Positions 1 to 6,995 are shown, counted from the stretch's first letter. The stretch: DNA of 10,000 nucleotides from Zymomonas sp. (GCF_020216885.1 NZ_JAIWON010000019.1:1-10000), one strand, 5' to 3'. Numbers and translations are program-made. The notes: a model not told the origin generated them from the sequence alone.

Positions 1-2
1 CT

Positions 3-179
3 AAATTTGTCGAGACAAAAACCGAGCGGGAAAAATTGGTCTATCGGGTCAAACTCCGCATTATGCCAGATACGGTTCATCACCTCGGTGGCGTATTGAA
101 AGCGGGTATGACCGGAATCGGCTATGTTCGGACAGAACCTTCTGCACAATGGCCAAGCCTCAAGTCGGATCGGGGATGA
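3..179 (+). CDS. HlyD-family membrane fusion (periplasmic adaptor) protein, C-terminal end only
   Basis: This is the last 58 codons of a gene that starts before the window; it ends at TGA 177-179. The visible tail reads KFVETKTEREKLVYRV, later LKAGMTGIGYVRTEP, and finishes SAQWPSLKSDRG. A beta-strand region followed by 'G-hydrophobic-GYVR' and a short polar tail is typical of the end of HlyD/EmrA/YhiI-type adaptors. Such proteins are anchored in the inner membrane and bridge an ABC transporter to an outer membrane channel. The stop lies 4 bases before the start of the RbbA-like gene, so the two are almost certainly co-transcribed. The order adaptor, RbbA, YhhJ matches E. coli yhiI-rbbA-yhhJ, so it is probably the YhiI counterpart. 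The family call rests on a short tail plus context. The N-terminal membrane anchor and coiled-coil hairpin are outside the window. Confidence 0.8.
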   Translation, partial: KFVETKTEREKLVYRVKLRIMPDTVHHLGGVLKAGMTGIGYVRTEPSAQWPSLKSDRG

Positions 180-183
180 TACA

Positions 184-2952
184 ATGGCAAAAATTTTTGC
201 CGCTTCCGATTTCGCCGTTTCTATCCAAAATCTGACTCACCATTATGGCGATAACGAAGCCTTGCATCAGATTGATTTGGATTTGCCAGCCGGCCAAACT
301 ATCGGCTTGGTTGGGCCCGACGGCGTAGGTAAATCGACACTGCTTGGTATTATTTCGGGGGTGAAACGCCTTCAATCTGGCAAGGTCACCACACTTGACG
401 CGGATATAGGCCAAAAAAAACAACGCGAAGCTGTTCTGCCTCGGGTTGCTTTCATGCCGCAAGGTTTGGGGCATAACCTCTATCCGACCTTGTCAGTGCA
501 AGAAAATATCGACTTTTTCGCAAGGCTGTTCGGTCTGGATGCCGAATATCGGAAAACCCGTATTGCCCAGCTTTTGGAAGCGACCAGTCTCGCGCCTTTC
601 TTTGATCGTCCGGCCGGAAAATTATCGGGTGGTATGAAACAAAAGGTTAGCCTCTGCTGTGCCCTTGTCCATAATCCCGATTTGCTTATTCTCGACGAAC
701 CGACCACTGGTGTGGATCCTTTGTCGCGGCAGCAATTCTGGGAATTGGTCGATGCCTTACAGGCGGGTAATCCCTCGATGACGGTAATTGTCTCCACGGC
801 CTATATGGAGGAGGCGGCTCGTTTTTCATGGTTGGTTGCTATGGATGACGGGAAAATTTTGGCAAATGGCAAAACGGCGGATATTCTAAAACAAACCGGC
901 CAAGATACGGTTGAGAAAGCCTATATTTCTCTTCTACCAGAAGAAAAACGTACCCAAGCCAGCGGTTTTTCAATTCCGCCCTATCAAAATACCGATCCAG
1001 AACCTGCTATCGAGGCCAATAACCTCACTTGTCGTTTTGGCTCTTTTACAGCGGTAGATAATGTCAGCTTTCGTATTGGTCGAGGCGAGATTTTCGGTTT
1101 TCTCGGCTCCAATGGCTGCGGCAAATCGACAACGATGAAAATGCTGACCGGCCTGCTGGATGCCACCAGCGGCACGGCCAAATTATTCGGCAAGCCCGTT
1201 TCTGCGGGCGATCTCAATACGCGTATGCGGATCGGCTATATGTCACAGGCCTTTTCGCTTTATGAAGAATTGACGGTCAAACAAAATCTGGTGCTGCAAT
1301 CGCGTCTTTATCGGGCAACTGAAAAAGAAACCGAACAACGCGTTGATGATGCGCTGGATAATTTTGAATTACGCCCTTTTGCCGATATCAGTCCGGCGGA
1401 TTTGCCTTTGGGTATCCGGCAACGTTTGCAGCTTGCTGCTGCTTGTATCAATACCCCTGATATTCTCATTCTTGACGAACCGACCTCGGGCGTTGATCCG
1501 GCCGCGCGGGATATGTTCTGGCATCATCTGATCGATCTTTCCCGTAACAAGCATGTAACCATTTTCGTCTCAACCCATTTCATGAATGAAGCGGCCTGTT
1601 GTGACCGTATTTCCCTGATGCATCGTGGCCATGTGCTGGCGGTTGGCACACCAGATGAACTGATGAAAAAGCGGGGAGAAACATCACTCGAAGCTGCGTT
1701 TATCGACTATCTCCAAGACCAAATGTCACAAGATAAAGATAACCGTGACAACCAGACCTCTTCCTCGAATGTTTCTCTTGAGAATATTTCGGATAATAAA
1801 AAAAAGGCGACATCCTCGCCTCTTTGGCATTGGCTGTCTTATGTCTGGGCTTTTGCAAGGCGCGAAAGCCTTGAATTGTTAAGAGATAAATTACGCCTAA
1901 CCTTTGCGGTTGCAGGGCCCATTATCCTGCTTTTGGTCTCGGCCTATAGTATTTCCTTTGACATCAATAAAATCAGCTTCACCGTCTGCGACCAAGATCA
2001 AAGCAACGAAAGCCGCAGCTTGGTCAAAAGCTTTCAAGGTTCATCCTATTTCACAGAAAAAGCGGCCTCTTCTAGCCTCGCTGAAATGAATAAACGCCTT
2101 AGTGATGGCACCGCACAGATGACAGTTGATATTCCTGCCGGTTTCGGTCGGGATATCGAGGCCGGTCGTCATCCCTCTGTCGGTATCGGGATCAGTGGGG
2201 CGATGCCTTTCCTTGGAGCCAATATTCAATCCTATGCCACCAATGCCCTGCTACAATATGCCCAATTATCAGCGCAGGGATTAACGCATAGCGCGCCTTC
2301 TTCGCTGCCTTTTTCGATTGAACCCCGTTTTGTCTATAATCAGGAATTTCTCAGCATTTATACGATGGTGCCAGATACCATCATGCTGGCCTTAATTCTG
2401 ATCCCAACCATGTTGACGGCGCTTGGTGTCGTTCGGGAAAAAGAAATTGGTTCAATTATCAATCTCTATGCCTCTCCGGCCTCAACCCGACAATATCTTA
2501 TCGGGAAACAGCTCCCCTATGTCGCTATTGCGATGCTGGCTTATCTCTCGCTGGTGGTGCTGTCGGTCACGATTTTAGGCGTTCCGTTGAAAGGGTCTTT
2601 TTTGGCACTTTCACTAGGCGCATTGCTTTATAATCTTGCCGCAACAGGCCTCGGCCTTTTGATATCGACTTTTGTCAGCTCTCAAGTCGCGGCTATTTTT
2701 GGAACGGCCATTTTGTGCCTTATTCCGGCAGTCAATTTTTCGGGGCTGCTATACCCTGTTTCTACATTGACGGGCATTTCCTATCATGTGGGGCGTTGTT
2801 TCCCAGCGTCATGGTTTCAACTAATCAGTCTTGGCAGTTTCACCAAAGGTCTTGGTTTTACGGCCTTTTTGACGATGTATGGGGCTTTAACGGGATTTGC
2901 CCTTCTCTATCTCGCCCTTGCCTGTGTCCTCCTGCGGAAACAGGAGCTGTAG
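184..2952 (+). CDS. rbbA: RbbA-type fused ABC transporter: two ATPase domains plus ABC-2 permease
   Basis: The 922-residue protein resembles E. coli RbbA/YhiH, which has about 910 residues and the same ABC-ABC-permease layout. The first ATPase has Walker A GPDGVGKST (44-52), signature LSGGM (147-151) and Walker B LILDEP (168-173), with tyrosine (Y207, in STAYMEE) at the H-loop position. The second has Walker A GSNGCGKST (308-316), a divergent signature LPLGI (407-411), Walker B LILDEP (428-433) and a normal H-loop histidine (H465). A polar Ser/Asn/Asp/Lys-rich linker (about 514-550) leads to an ABC-2 permease: a first membrane helix near 570-592, a large extracytoplasmic loop, the conserved REKEIG motif (751-756), then about five more helices to the C-terminus. 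I chose ATG 184 over an in-frame ATG at 124 because 124 lies deep inside the adaptor gene, while 184 follows its stop by 4 bases and has a GGGG stretch (172-175) upstream. It probably energises export with the YhhJ-like permease. E. coli RbbA was also described as a ribosome-associated ATPase; nothing here tests that role. Confidence 0.92.
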   Translation: MAKIFAASDFAVSIQNLTHHYGDNEALHQIDLDLPAGQTIGLVGPDGVGKSTLLGIISGVKRLQSGKVTTLDADIGQKKQREAVLPRVAFMPQGLGHNLYPTLSVQENIDFFARLFGLDAEYRKTRIAQLLEATSLAPFFDRPAGKLSGGMKQKVSLCCALVHNPDLLILDEPTTGVDPLSRQQFWELVDALQAGNPSMTVIVSTAYMEEAARFSWLVAMDDGKILANGKTADILKQTGQDTVEKAYISLLPEEKRTQASGFSIPPYQNTDPEPAIEANNLTCRFGSFTAVDNVSFRIGRGEIFGFLGSNGCGKSTTMKMLTGLLDATSGTAKLFGKPVSAGDLNTRMRIGYMSQAFSLYEELTVKQNLVLQSRLYRATEKETEQRVDDALDNFELRPFADISPADLPLGIRQRLQLAAACINTPDILILDEPTSGVDPAARDMFWHHLIDLSRNKHVTIFVSTHFMNEAACCDRISLMHRGHVLAVGTPDELMKKRGETSLEAAFIDYLQDQMSQDKDNRDNQTSSSNVSLENISDNKKKATSSPLWHWLSYVWAFARRESLELLRDKLRLTFAVAGPIILLLVSAYSISFDINKISFTVCDQDQSNESRSLVKSFQGSSYFTEKAASSSLAEMNKRLSDGTAQMTVDIPAGFGRDIEAGRHPSVGIGISGAMPFLGANIQSYATNALLQYAQLSAQGLTHSAPSSLPFSIEPRFVYNQEFLSIYTMVPDTIMLALILIPTMLTALGVVREKEIGSIINLYASPASTRQYLIGKQLPYVAIAMLAYLSLVVLSVTILGVPLKGSFLALSLGALLYNLAATGLGLLISTFVSSQVAAIFGTAILCLIPAVNFSGLLYPVSTLTGISYHVGRCFPASWFQLISLGSFTKGLGFTAFLTMYGALTGFALLYLALACVLLRKQEL

Positions 2953-4080
2953 ATGAGACGTTGGTTAATCAATGTTACGCTTCTATGCGCAAAAGAATTC
3001 AGAAGCCTCCTCTGCGACAAGGTTCTGATTGCCCTGATCGTCTTTGCGTTTACAGGCGGCGTTCTGGCCGTTGCCGATGGTGTCAAGGTCGAGGTTTCAA
3101 ACGCCACAGTGGCGTTTATTGACCATGATCATTCGACACTTTCGAACCGATTGCGGGATGCTATTTTACAACCCTATTTCAAACCGCCGATTTTGACCGA
3201 TACGCAACAGGCCGAAGACGGAATGGATAAAGGCAACTATATTTTTGCCATTGATATTCCGCCCAATTTTGAAAGGGATGTTCTCGCAGGAAGAGAACCT
3301 TCCTTGCAAATCCGTGTCGATGCCACGGCAATGACACAGGCCGGATTAGGCACGGTCTATCTAACCGAAATTTTCTATCGCGAGATAAAAGCGGCTATTC
3401 CGCTGTCTTCGGTTACCTCGGCTGTACCTTTCCAAATCGACAGTAGGATTTACTTTAATCCCAATACCGAATCCTATCCCTTTATGTCAGTGATGCAGAT
3501 CGTCACGAATATAACCATGCTTTCGATCATTCTCGTCGGGGCAGCCGTTATCCGTGAAAAAGAACATGGCACTATTGAACATCTGTTGGTTTTGCCTGTC
3601 AGCCCCAGCGAAATCGCTATGGCTAAAATTATCGCGAATGGCTGGGCTATTTTTATAGCCTCGATGCTGTCGCTCTGGCTGGTGGTGCATCTCTGGCTTG
3701 GGGTTCAATTATCGGGTTCTATCCTGCTTTTTGCGATTTGCACCCTGCTCTATCTTTTCTCGGTAACGGCCTTGGGGATTATGCTGGCCACGGTTGCTCC
3801 AACCATGCCGCAATTCGGTTTGTTGGTCGTGCCGGTTTACGCCGTTGCCTATCTTTTATCTGGTGCGGCGACGCCAGTCGAAAATATGCCAACCTCAATA
3901 CAACATGCGGTCTATTTTCTGCCAACAACGCAATTCGTTAATATTGCACAGGCCATCCTTTATCGCGGGGCTGGTTTTGATGCCATTACGCAACCATTGG
4001 TCATCATTATCGCCGCAGGAATCCTGTTTCTTGCTTTCGCCCTTATCCGTTTTCGTTCCATGCTCACGAGCCAGTCCTGA
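2953..4080 (+). CDS. yhhJ: YhhJ-type ABC-2 transporter permease
   Basis: This 375-residue inner membrane protein matches the usual length of YhhJ/YbhR-type permeases. A first membrane helix (about 22-42) is followed by a large extracytoplasmic domain of roughly 130 residues. Next comes a block of about five helices from residue 177 onward, with the family's conserved cytoplasmic motif REKEHGTIEHLLVLPVSP starting at R201. The ATG directly abuts the TAG stop of the RbbA-like gene. An AGGAG ribosome binding site (2942-2946) lies inside the end of that gene with 6-base spacing, which implies translational coupling. The protein has no ATPase domain, so its energy must come from a partner; the fused ATPase upstream is the obvious one. 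It probably pairs with the permease half of the RbbA-like protein to form the translocation pathway. The substrate cannot be read from the sequence. Confidence 0.92.
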   Translation: MRRWLINVTLLCAKEFRSLLCDKVLIALIVFAFTGGVLAVADGVKVEVSNATVAFIDHDHSTLSNRLRDAILQPYFKPPILTDTQQAEDGMDKGNYIFAIDIPPNFERDVLAGREPSLQIRVDATAMTQAGLGTVYLTEIFYREIKAAIPLSSVTSAVPFQIDSRIYFNPNTESYPFMSVMQIVTNITMLSIILVGAAVIREKEHGTIEHLLVLPVSPSEIAMAKIIANGWAIFIASMLSLWLVVHLWLGVQLSGSILLFAICTLLYLFSVTALGIMLATVAPTMPQFGLLVVPVYAVAYLLSGAATPVENMPTSIQHAVYFLPTTQFVNIAQAILYRGAGFDAITQPLVIIIAAGILFLAFALIRFRSMLTSQS

Positions 4081-5495
4081 TGAAATTGACTTTTATCAAA
4101 AAAACATCCCTTTATTCGGGATTCATCGCCACCCTCATACTGGCTGGCTGTTCACCGTTTAAAACGCCGGTGCCGCCTTCACAGGTGGTAATGCCTTCAC
4201 AATTTACGCAAGCAGCGGCTGGGCAGGCAGGCGATATATCGAAATGGTGGCTTGCTTGGAACGATCCTGCACTCACCAAGATCATCGAAGACACGCTCAA
4301 GGCCAATCTTGATCTCCGCATTGCCCGCGATCATATTCAAGAGGCAAAATCTAACTTCAAAATGACCAAATCGTCGCTGTCTCCGACAATTGGCGTGACC
4401 GGTAATATCGCAGGCGGTGGCACGGATTCCCGCAATCGCTATCTTAACAGTTTCAGTAATAATTCCAGCGATCCGACTTCAGTAGGCCATATCGCGGGTG
4501 TCACCGCCTCTTGGGATGCTGATCTCTTCGGTGCAAGACATGCCGATGCCAAAGCCGCCAAAGCCGAAGTCTTAGGACAGGAAGCCCAACTTCACCAAAT
4601 ACAAATGGCAATCGCCGCTGAAGTCGCCAGCTACTACACGGGCATCCAATGTCTACGGAAAAGACTGGCACTTATCGACCAACGCCTCATCCTGTTGGAG
4701 AATTTAAAAAGCTATACACAAGCAAGATTTAACGCCGGACAGGCGACTTTATCGGATATCAAAGGCTTGGATGTGCAGATCAATATCTTGCACAGCTACC
4801 GCCCCGATATTGAATCTGCGATTGCAGCCTCATTGCGCCATATCGCTATTTTGGGTGGGCGAACGCCTGAAAATGTAGACATAGCGATATCACCGGAATC
4901 GGTAACCCCTCCCGCTCCGGCTGGGGAATTACCTAGTACGGTCTTAAATCGGCGACCGGATATTGCGGCGGCCATTGCCAATATCAATGCCGCTTTAAAT
5001 CGCCTAAAAAGCGCCAAGGCTGATTTGCTACCTCGCTTTGGCCTCCAATTTTTCGGTGGCGATGGAAGAATTCGCTTCTCTGGTCTTTCCGGCTTTTCAA
5101 ATTCAGGGGGCATTATGGCATTAACGGCCTATCTCCCGATTTTTACCGCCGGACGGGTGCACGCCCATATCGCTTTGGAAGATGCCAGACTTGATGAGGC
5201 GGTTGCACTTTATGACAAAAAACTTTTGTCGGCTCTCACCGAAGTAGAAAATGCCTATCAGGCGCGCAGCAGTCAGGATCAGCGTATCACGCAGCTGTCA
5301 CAAGCCTTGGCTATCACAGAACAAAATATCACGGTCGAACAAGGTCTTTATCAAGGCGGCAAACATACGCTTCAAAATGTCTTGGAAACCAAACTAGATA
5401 AGGTGGATAAAAACGACAGCCTTATTCAAACCACCCAGCAACAGCAAATGGCCACCATCAATCTATATTATGCCCTTGGTGGTGGATGGAGTTAA
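4080..5495 (+). CDS. NodT-family outer membrane efflux lipoprotein (TolC-like factor)
   Basis: This 471-residue protein has a lipoprotein signal peptide: a basic N-terminus, a hydrophobic stretch and the lipobox LAGC with the lipidated cysteine at C24. Residue +2 is serine, not aspartate, which favours outer membrane sorting. The body has the two-repeat outer membrane efflux protein layout. Family hallmarks visible are SKWWLAWNDPAL near the mature N-terminus, the RRPD motif (291-294) starting the second repeat, and the C-terminal end ALGGGWS. Members form trimeric channels with periplasmic alpha-helical barrels that dock to adaptors such as the HlyD-type protein at the left edge. The start overlaps the YhhJ-like stop by one base (TGATG), a classic coupled junction, so this is the last gene of the exporter operon. 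E. coli yhiI-rbbA-yhhJ has no attached outer membrane gene. Confidence 0.93.
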   Translation: MKLTFIKKTSLYSGFIATLILAGCSPFKTPVPPSQVVMPSQFTQAAAGQAGDISKWWLAWNDPALTKIIEDTLKANLDLRIARDHIQEAKSNFKMTKSSLSPTIGVTGNIAGGGTDSRNRYLNSFSNNSSDPTSVGHIAGVTASWDADLFGARHADAKAAKAEVLGQEAQLHQIQMAIAAEVASYYTGIQCLRKRLALIDQRLILLENLKSYTQARFNAGQATLSDIKGLDVQINILHSYRPDIESAIAASLRHIAILGGRTPENVDIAISPESVTPPAPAGELPSTVLNRRPDIAAAIANINAALNRLKSAKADLLPRFGLQFFGGDGRIRFSGLSGFSNSGGIMALTAYLPIFTAGRVHAHIALEDARLDEAVALYDKKLLSALTEVENAYQARSSQDQRITQLSQALAITEQNITVEQGLYQGGKHTLQNVLETKLDKVDKNDSLIQTTQQQQMATINLYYALGGGWS

Positions 5496-5509
5496 AATCT
5501 TCTCTGTTT

Positions 5510-5556
5510 AAAATCGGAATTACTCTGTCTTCAAATGACGGAGTCATTCCGGTTTT
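5510..5556 (+). terminator. Long hairpin, probable terminator of the exporter operon
   Basis: A 20-base arm (5510-5529) pairs with a second arm (5537-5556) around a 7-base loop (TTCAAAT). Counting the pairs by eye gives 19 of 20 paired, with two G-U wobbles and one T-C mismatch. The outer end is AAAA on the left and TTTT on the right, so the T-run is part of the stem. It lies 14 bases after the TAA of the outer membrane factor gene. The near symmetry and flanking A and T runs would allow it to work in both directions. It is the only strong stop signal seen in the operon. Confidence 0.8.
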
Positions 5557-5663
5557 ATGCTGCCCCTGTTCCATTCAAATTTCTTTTTATTGAGACGACA
5601 TTCCACAAATTTTTAAATTACCTCTGGAAAGGACAATGCCTGTAATAATCCTAAAGAGGAGTC

Positions 5664-5701
5664 TCCCCTTTAACAGGGGAACGCAGCTTACAAGCTATAA
5701 T
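5664..5701 (+). promoter_or_regulatory. Candidate promoter and small hairpin upstream of the SDR gene
   Basis: A perfect TATAAT (5696-5701) lies 24 bases before the SDR start codon. The best -35-like match, TTAACA (5670-5675), is 20 bases upstream, longer than the usual 17. That -35 match falls in the loop of an inverted repeat TCCCCT/AGGGGA (5664-5669 and 5675-5680). A second short dyad, AGCTT/AAGCT (5685-5696), touches the -10. A weaker alternative with normal spacing lies further up: TTGAGA (5590-5595), 17 bases, then TTAAAT (5613-5618). The rest of the 230-base gap, beyond the operon terminator, shows no ORF with a ribosome binding site. Which promoter is used cannot be decided from sequence alone. 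Confidence 0.45.
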
Positions 5702-5725
5702 AATATTGTAGGATAGGAGCCTTTT

Positions 5726-6511
5726 ATGGATTTACAGCTCACAGGCAAAACCACCCTTGTCACGGGATCAACCTCTGGTATCGGCCTTGCGATTGCGCAA
5801 AGATTTGCCGAAGAAGGTGCCAATGTCATTATCTGCGGCCGCAGTCAGGCCAAACTGGATGCTGCTCTCAAAACATTTTCAGCGCCCAAAAAAGTCAAAG
5901 CTATTTTAGCGGATGCGGGCAGCCAAGCGGGTATCGAAATCCTTACAAAAGAGGTGCCAGCCGTCGATATTCTCATCAATAATCTTGGAATATTCGAACC
6001 AAAGGCCTTTTCTGATATTACCGATGATGAATGGCACCATATTTTCGAAGTCAATGTTATGAGCGGTGTCCGGCTTTCCCGCTACTATTTCCCAAAAATG
6101 ATCGAGAAAAACTGGGGACGAATCATCTTTGTCTCAAGCGAATGTGGCGTGGTTACCCCAGGCGACACCATCCATTATGCCATGACAAAAACGGCACAAT
6201 TGGCGATATCGCGCGGTCTCGCTGAAGAGACCAAAGGCACGGCTGTCACCGTCAATACAATTTTACCGGGGCCCACAAAATCTGAAGGTAGTACGGCTTT
6301 TATAAGAGCAGCCGTCGCCAATGACAGTCTTTCAGAAGAAGAAATGGAAGCCGAATTTTTCAAAAAAATGCGTCCCCTTTCTTTGCTGCAACGCCGCTGC
6401 GATCCGGCGGAAATTGCTGCCCAAGTTGCCTTACTTTGCAGCCCCTTCGGAGCCATCACGAACGGGGCGGCCATCCGACTTGAAGGCGGAATTATCCCAA
6501 CAATCCTATAA
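5726..6511 (+). CDS. Short-chain dehydrogenase/reductase (SDR) family oxidoreductase
   Basis: The 261-residue length is typical of classical SDRs. The N-terminal Rossmann fold carries the cofactor motif TGSTSGIG (13-20). The structural motif is NNLG (85-88) in place of the commoner NNAG. The catalytic set is complete and correctly spaced: S138 in FVSSECG, then Y151 and K155 in YAMTK. The second strand ends in 'IICGRSQAKL'; an arginine there is often seen in NADPH-preferring enzymes, but this is suggestive only. The C-terminus (GAAIRLEGGIIPTIL) follows the usual SDR 'G..i.vdGG' pattern. AGGAG (5715-5719) lies 6 bases before the ATG and supports the start. It sits alone between two terminator-like hairpins, so it is probably a single-gene unit. 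The enzyme should interconvert a carbonyl and an alcohol with NAD(P)(H); the substrate is unknown. Confidence 0.93.
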   Translation: MDLQLTGKTTLVTGSTSGIGLAIAQRFAEEGANVIICGRSQAKLDAALKTFSAPKKVKAILADAGSQAGIEILTKEVPAVDILINNLGIFEPKAFSDITDDEWHHIFEVNVMSGVRLSRYYFPKMIEKNWGRIIFVSSECGVVTPGDTIHYAMTKTAQLAISRGLAEETKGTAVTVNTILPGPTKSEGSTAFIRAAVANDSLSEEEMEAEFFKKMRPLSLLQRRCDPAEIAAQVALLCSPFGAITNGAAIRLEGGIIPTIL

Positions 6512-6526
6512 GGAAATACTGATATT

Positions 6527-6546
6527 GCTCCCCCATTGGGGGGAGC
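6527..6546 (+). terminator. GC-rich hairpin terminator after the SDR gene
   Basis: A perfect 8-bp stem GCTCCCCC/GGGGGAGC (6527-6534 with 6539-6546) closes a 4-base loop (ATTG), 15 bases after the SDR stop codon. It is followed by CATATTT, so the T-run is short and imperfect. Position and stem strength make a rho-independent terminator the natural reading. Confidence 0.7.
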
Positions 6547-6765
6547 CATATTTCGCTTCAAACCGCTTTCATCAGATAATCTAAACTATCTTCTAAACCC
6601 TCTAAAAACCCTTATATCAAAGGCATTCAGAAATCATCTTTTTGACTTTTAACGCTATTTAACAGCAGACAAGTTTTATTACCAAAAAAACTATTTTGAT
6701 TACGACATATACATGTTATGTTATAACATAAATAATTATCCACCTTTCCTATTTATTGAGGCCTT
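6547..6765. other. AT-rich non-coding stretch before the small ORF
   Basis: I see no credible protein-coding frame and no RNA gene here. Possible -35-like hexamers (TTGACT 6642-6647, TTGATT 6696-6701) exist, but neither has a good -10 at normal spacing. The one clear structure is the palindrome at 6716-6731, listed separately. Confidence 0.5.
6716..6731. promoter_or_regulatory. Perfect 16-bp palindrome, possible operator
   Basis: TTATGTTATAACATAA reads the same on both strands with no mismatch. It lies 34 bases upstream of the small ORF start, where a promoter would be expected. It contains the -10-like hexamer TATAAC (6722-6727), and TTGATT (6696-6701) upstream could serve as a -35 at a long 20-base spacing. 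A dimeric repressor site overlapping a promoter is the simplest reading. No regulator gene is adjacent within the window. AT-rich DNA yields palindromes by chance, so confidence is moderate. Confidence 0.45.
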
Positions 6766-6930
6766 ATGATAATTCCCTTGTTATTTTTGGTCACAGACCT
6801 CGATACGGAACCGCCCCCTCCTCCGGCTTTGCCCATACCGGTGGTCACCACAACCAATCTGCCACCGCAAAAAAGCTGTAAAGTAAAACGCATTCCCAGC
6901 CGCCCTACGCGTATTGCTGTATGTCATTAA
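6766..6930 (+). CDS. Small proline-rich hypothetical protein (54 aa)
   Basis: The frame starts at ATG 6766, has GAGG (6758-6761) 4 bases upstream, and ends at TAA 6928-6930. An in-frame stop just upstream (6757-6759) rules out a longer N-terminus. The protein starts with a short hydrophobic run (MIIPLLFLV). A run of five prolines (16-20) follows, and more prolines are scattered to residue 34. It ends in a basic tail with two cysteines 15 residues apart (C38, C53). That tail loosely recalls the 'C...SR...C' ending of small exported proteins common in sphingomonads, but here it stops right after the second cysteine and the leader is too short for a normal signal peptide. I do not recognise a family. 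It could be a real small envelope protein, a truncated relative of that group, or a chance frame. The ribosome binding site and the palindrome upstream favour a real gene. Confidence 0.5.
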   Translation: MIIPLLFLVTDLDTEPPPPPALPIPVVTTTNLPPQKSCKVKRIPSRPTRIAVCH

Positions 6931-6939
6931 CTAATTTTC

Positions 6940-6958
6940 GTTATTGAAAATCAATATC
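6940..6958. promoter_or_regulatory. Fur-box-like iron-responsive operator upstream of the TonB-dependent receptor
   Basis: GTTATTGAAAATCAATATC matches the classical 19-base E. coli Fur box GATAATGATAATCATTATC at 15 of 19 positions by direct comparison. An overlapping 7-1-7 reading, TGAAAAT-C-AATATCA (6945-6959), matches 12 of 14 arm positions. It overlaps the -35 of one candidate receptor promoter and lies 64 bases before the receptor start codon. Iron-repressed control of a TonB-dependent receptor is the expected biology. Alphaproteobacteria vary in whether Fur or other regulators control iron genes, so the regulator is inferred. Confidence 0.6.
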
Positions 6959-6995
6959 AATAACTGTAGACTTCACGCTCATATGAAGATATGAT
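6944..6995 (+). promoter_or_regulatory. Candidate promoters of the TonB-dependent receptor gene
   Basis: Two overlapping sigma-70-like arrangements are visible. The first is TTGAAA (6944-6949), 17 bases, TAGACT (6967-6972); its -35 lies inside the Fur-like box, which would give direct repression. The second is TAGACT (6967-6972), 17 bases, TATGAT (6990-6995); its -10 touches the palindrome at 6991-7007. Each has ordinary spacing but imperfect hexamers. I cannot choose between them from sequence. Confidence 0.4.

Noticed and set aside
124..183. A 20-residue N-terminal extension of the RbbA-like protein from an earlier in-frame ATG
   Set aside because: It would overlap the last 56 bases of the adaptor gene. 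The ATG at 184 sits 4 bases after that gene's stop, and the sequence after it begins directly with the ATPase domain.
2715..3122. A 135-codon + strand frame across the RbbA/YhhJ junction, considered as a sign of a frameshift
   Set aside because: Both flanking genes are intact with conserved ends and a coupled junction, so this is a shadow frame with no recognisable domain.
5601..5629. A TTCCA/TGGAA inverted repeat in the gap before the SDR gene
   Set aside because: The 5-bp arms with a 19-base gap are too short to stand out from chance in this AT-rich sequence.
5656..5719. A riboswitch or structured leader before the SDR gene
   Set aside because: Only one small hairpin and a short dyad are present. 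There is no conserved aptamer pattern I recognise, and the region probably lies at or above the transcription start.
6175..6561. A 128-codon - strand frame opposite the end of the SDR gene
   Set aside because: It lies opposite a well-supported SDR with intact motifs, runs through the terminator hairpin and has no recognisable domain.
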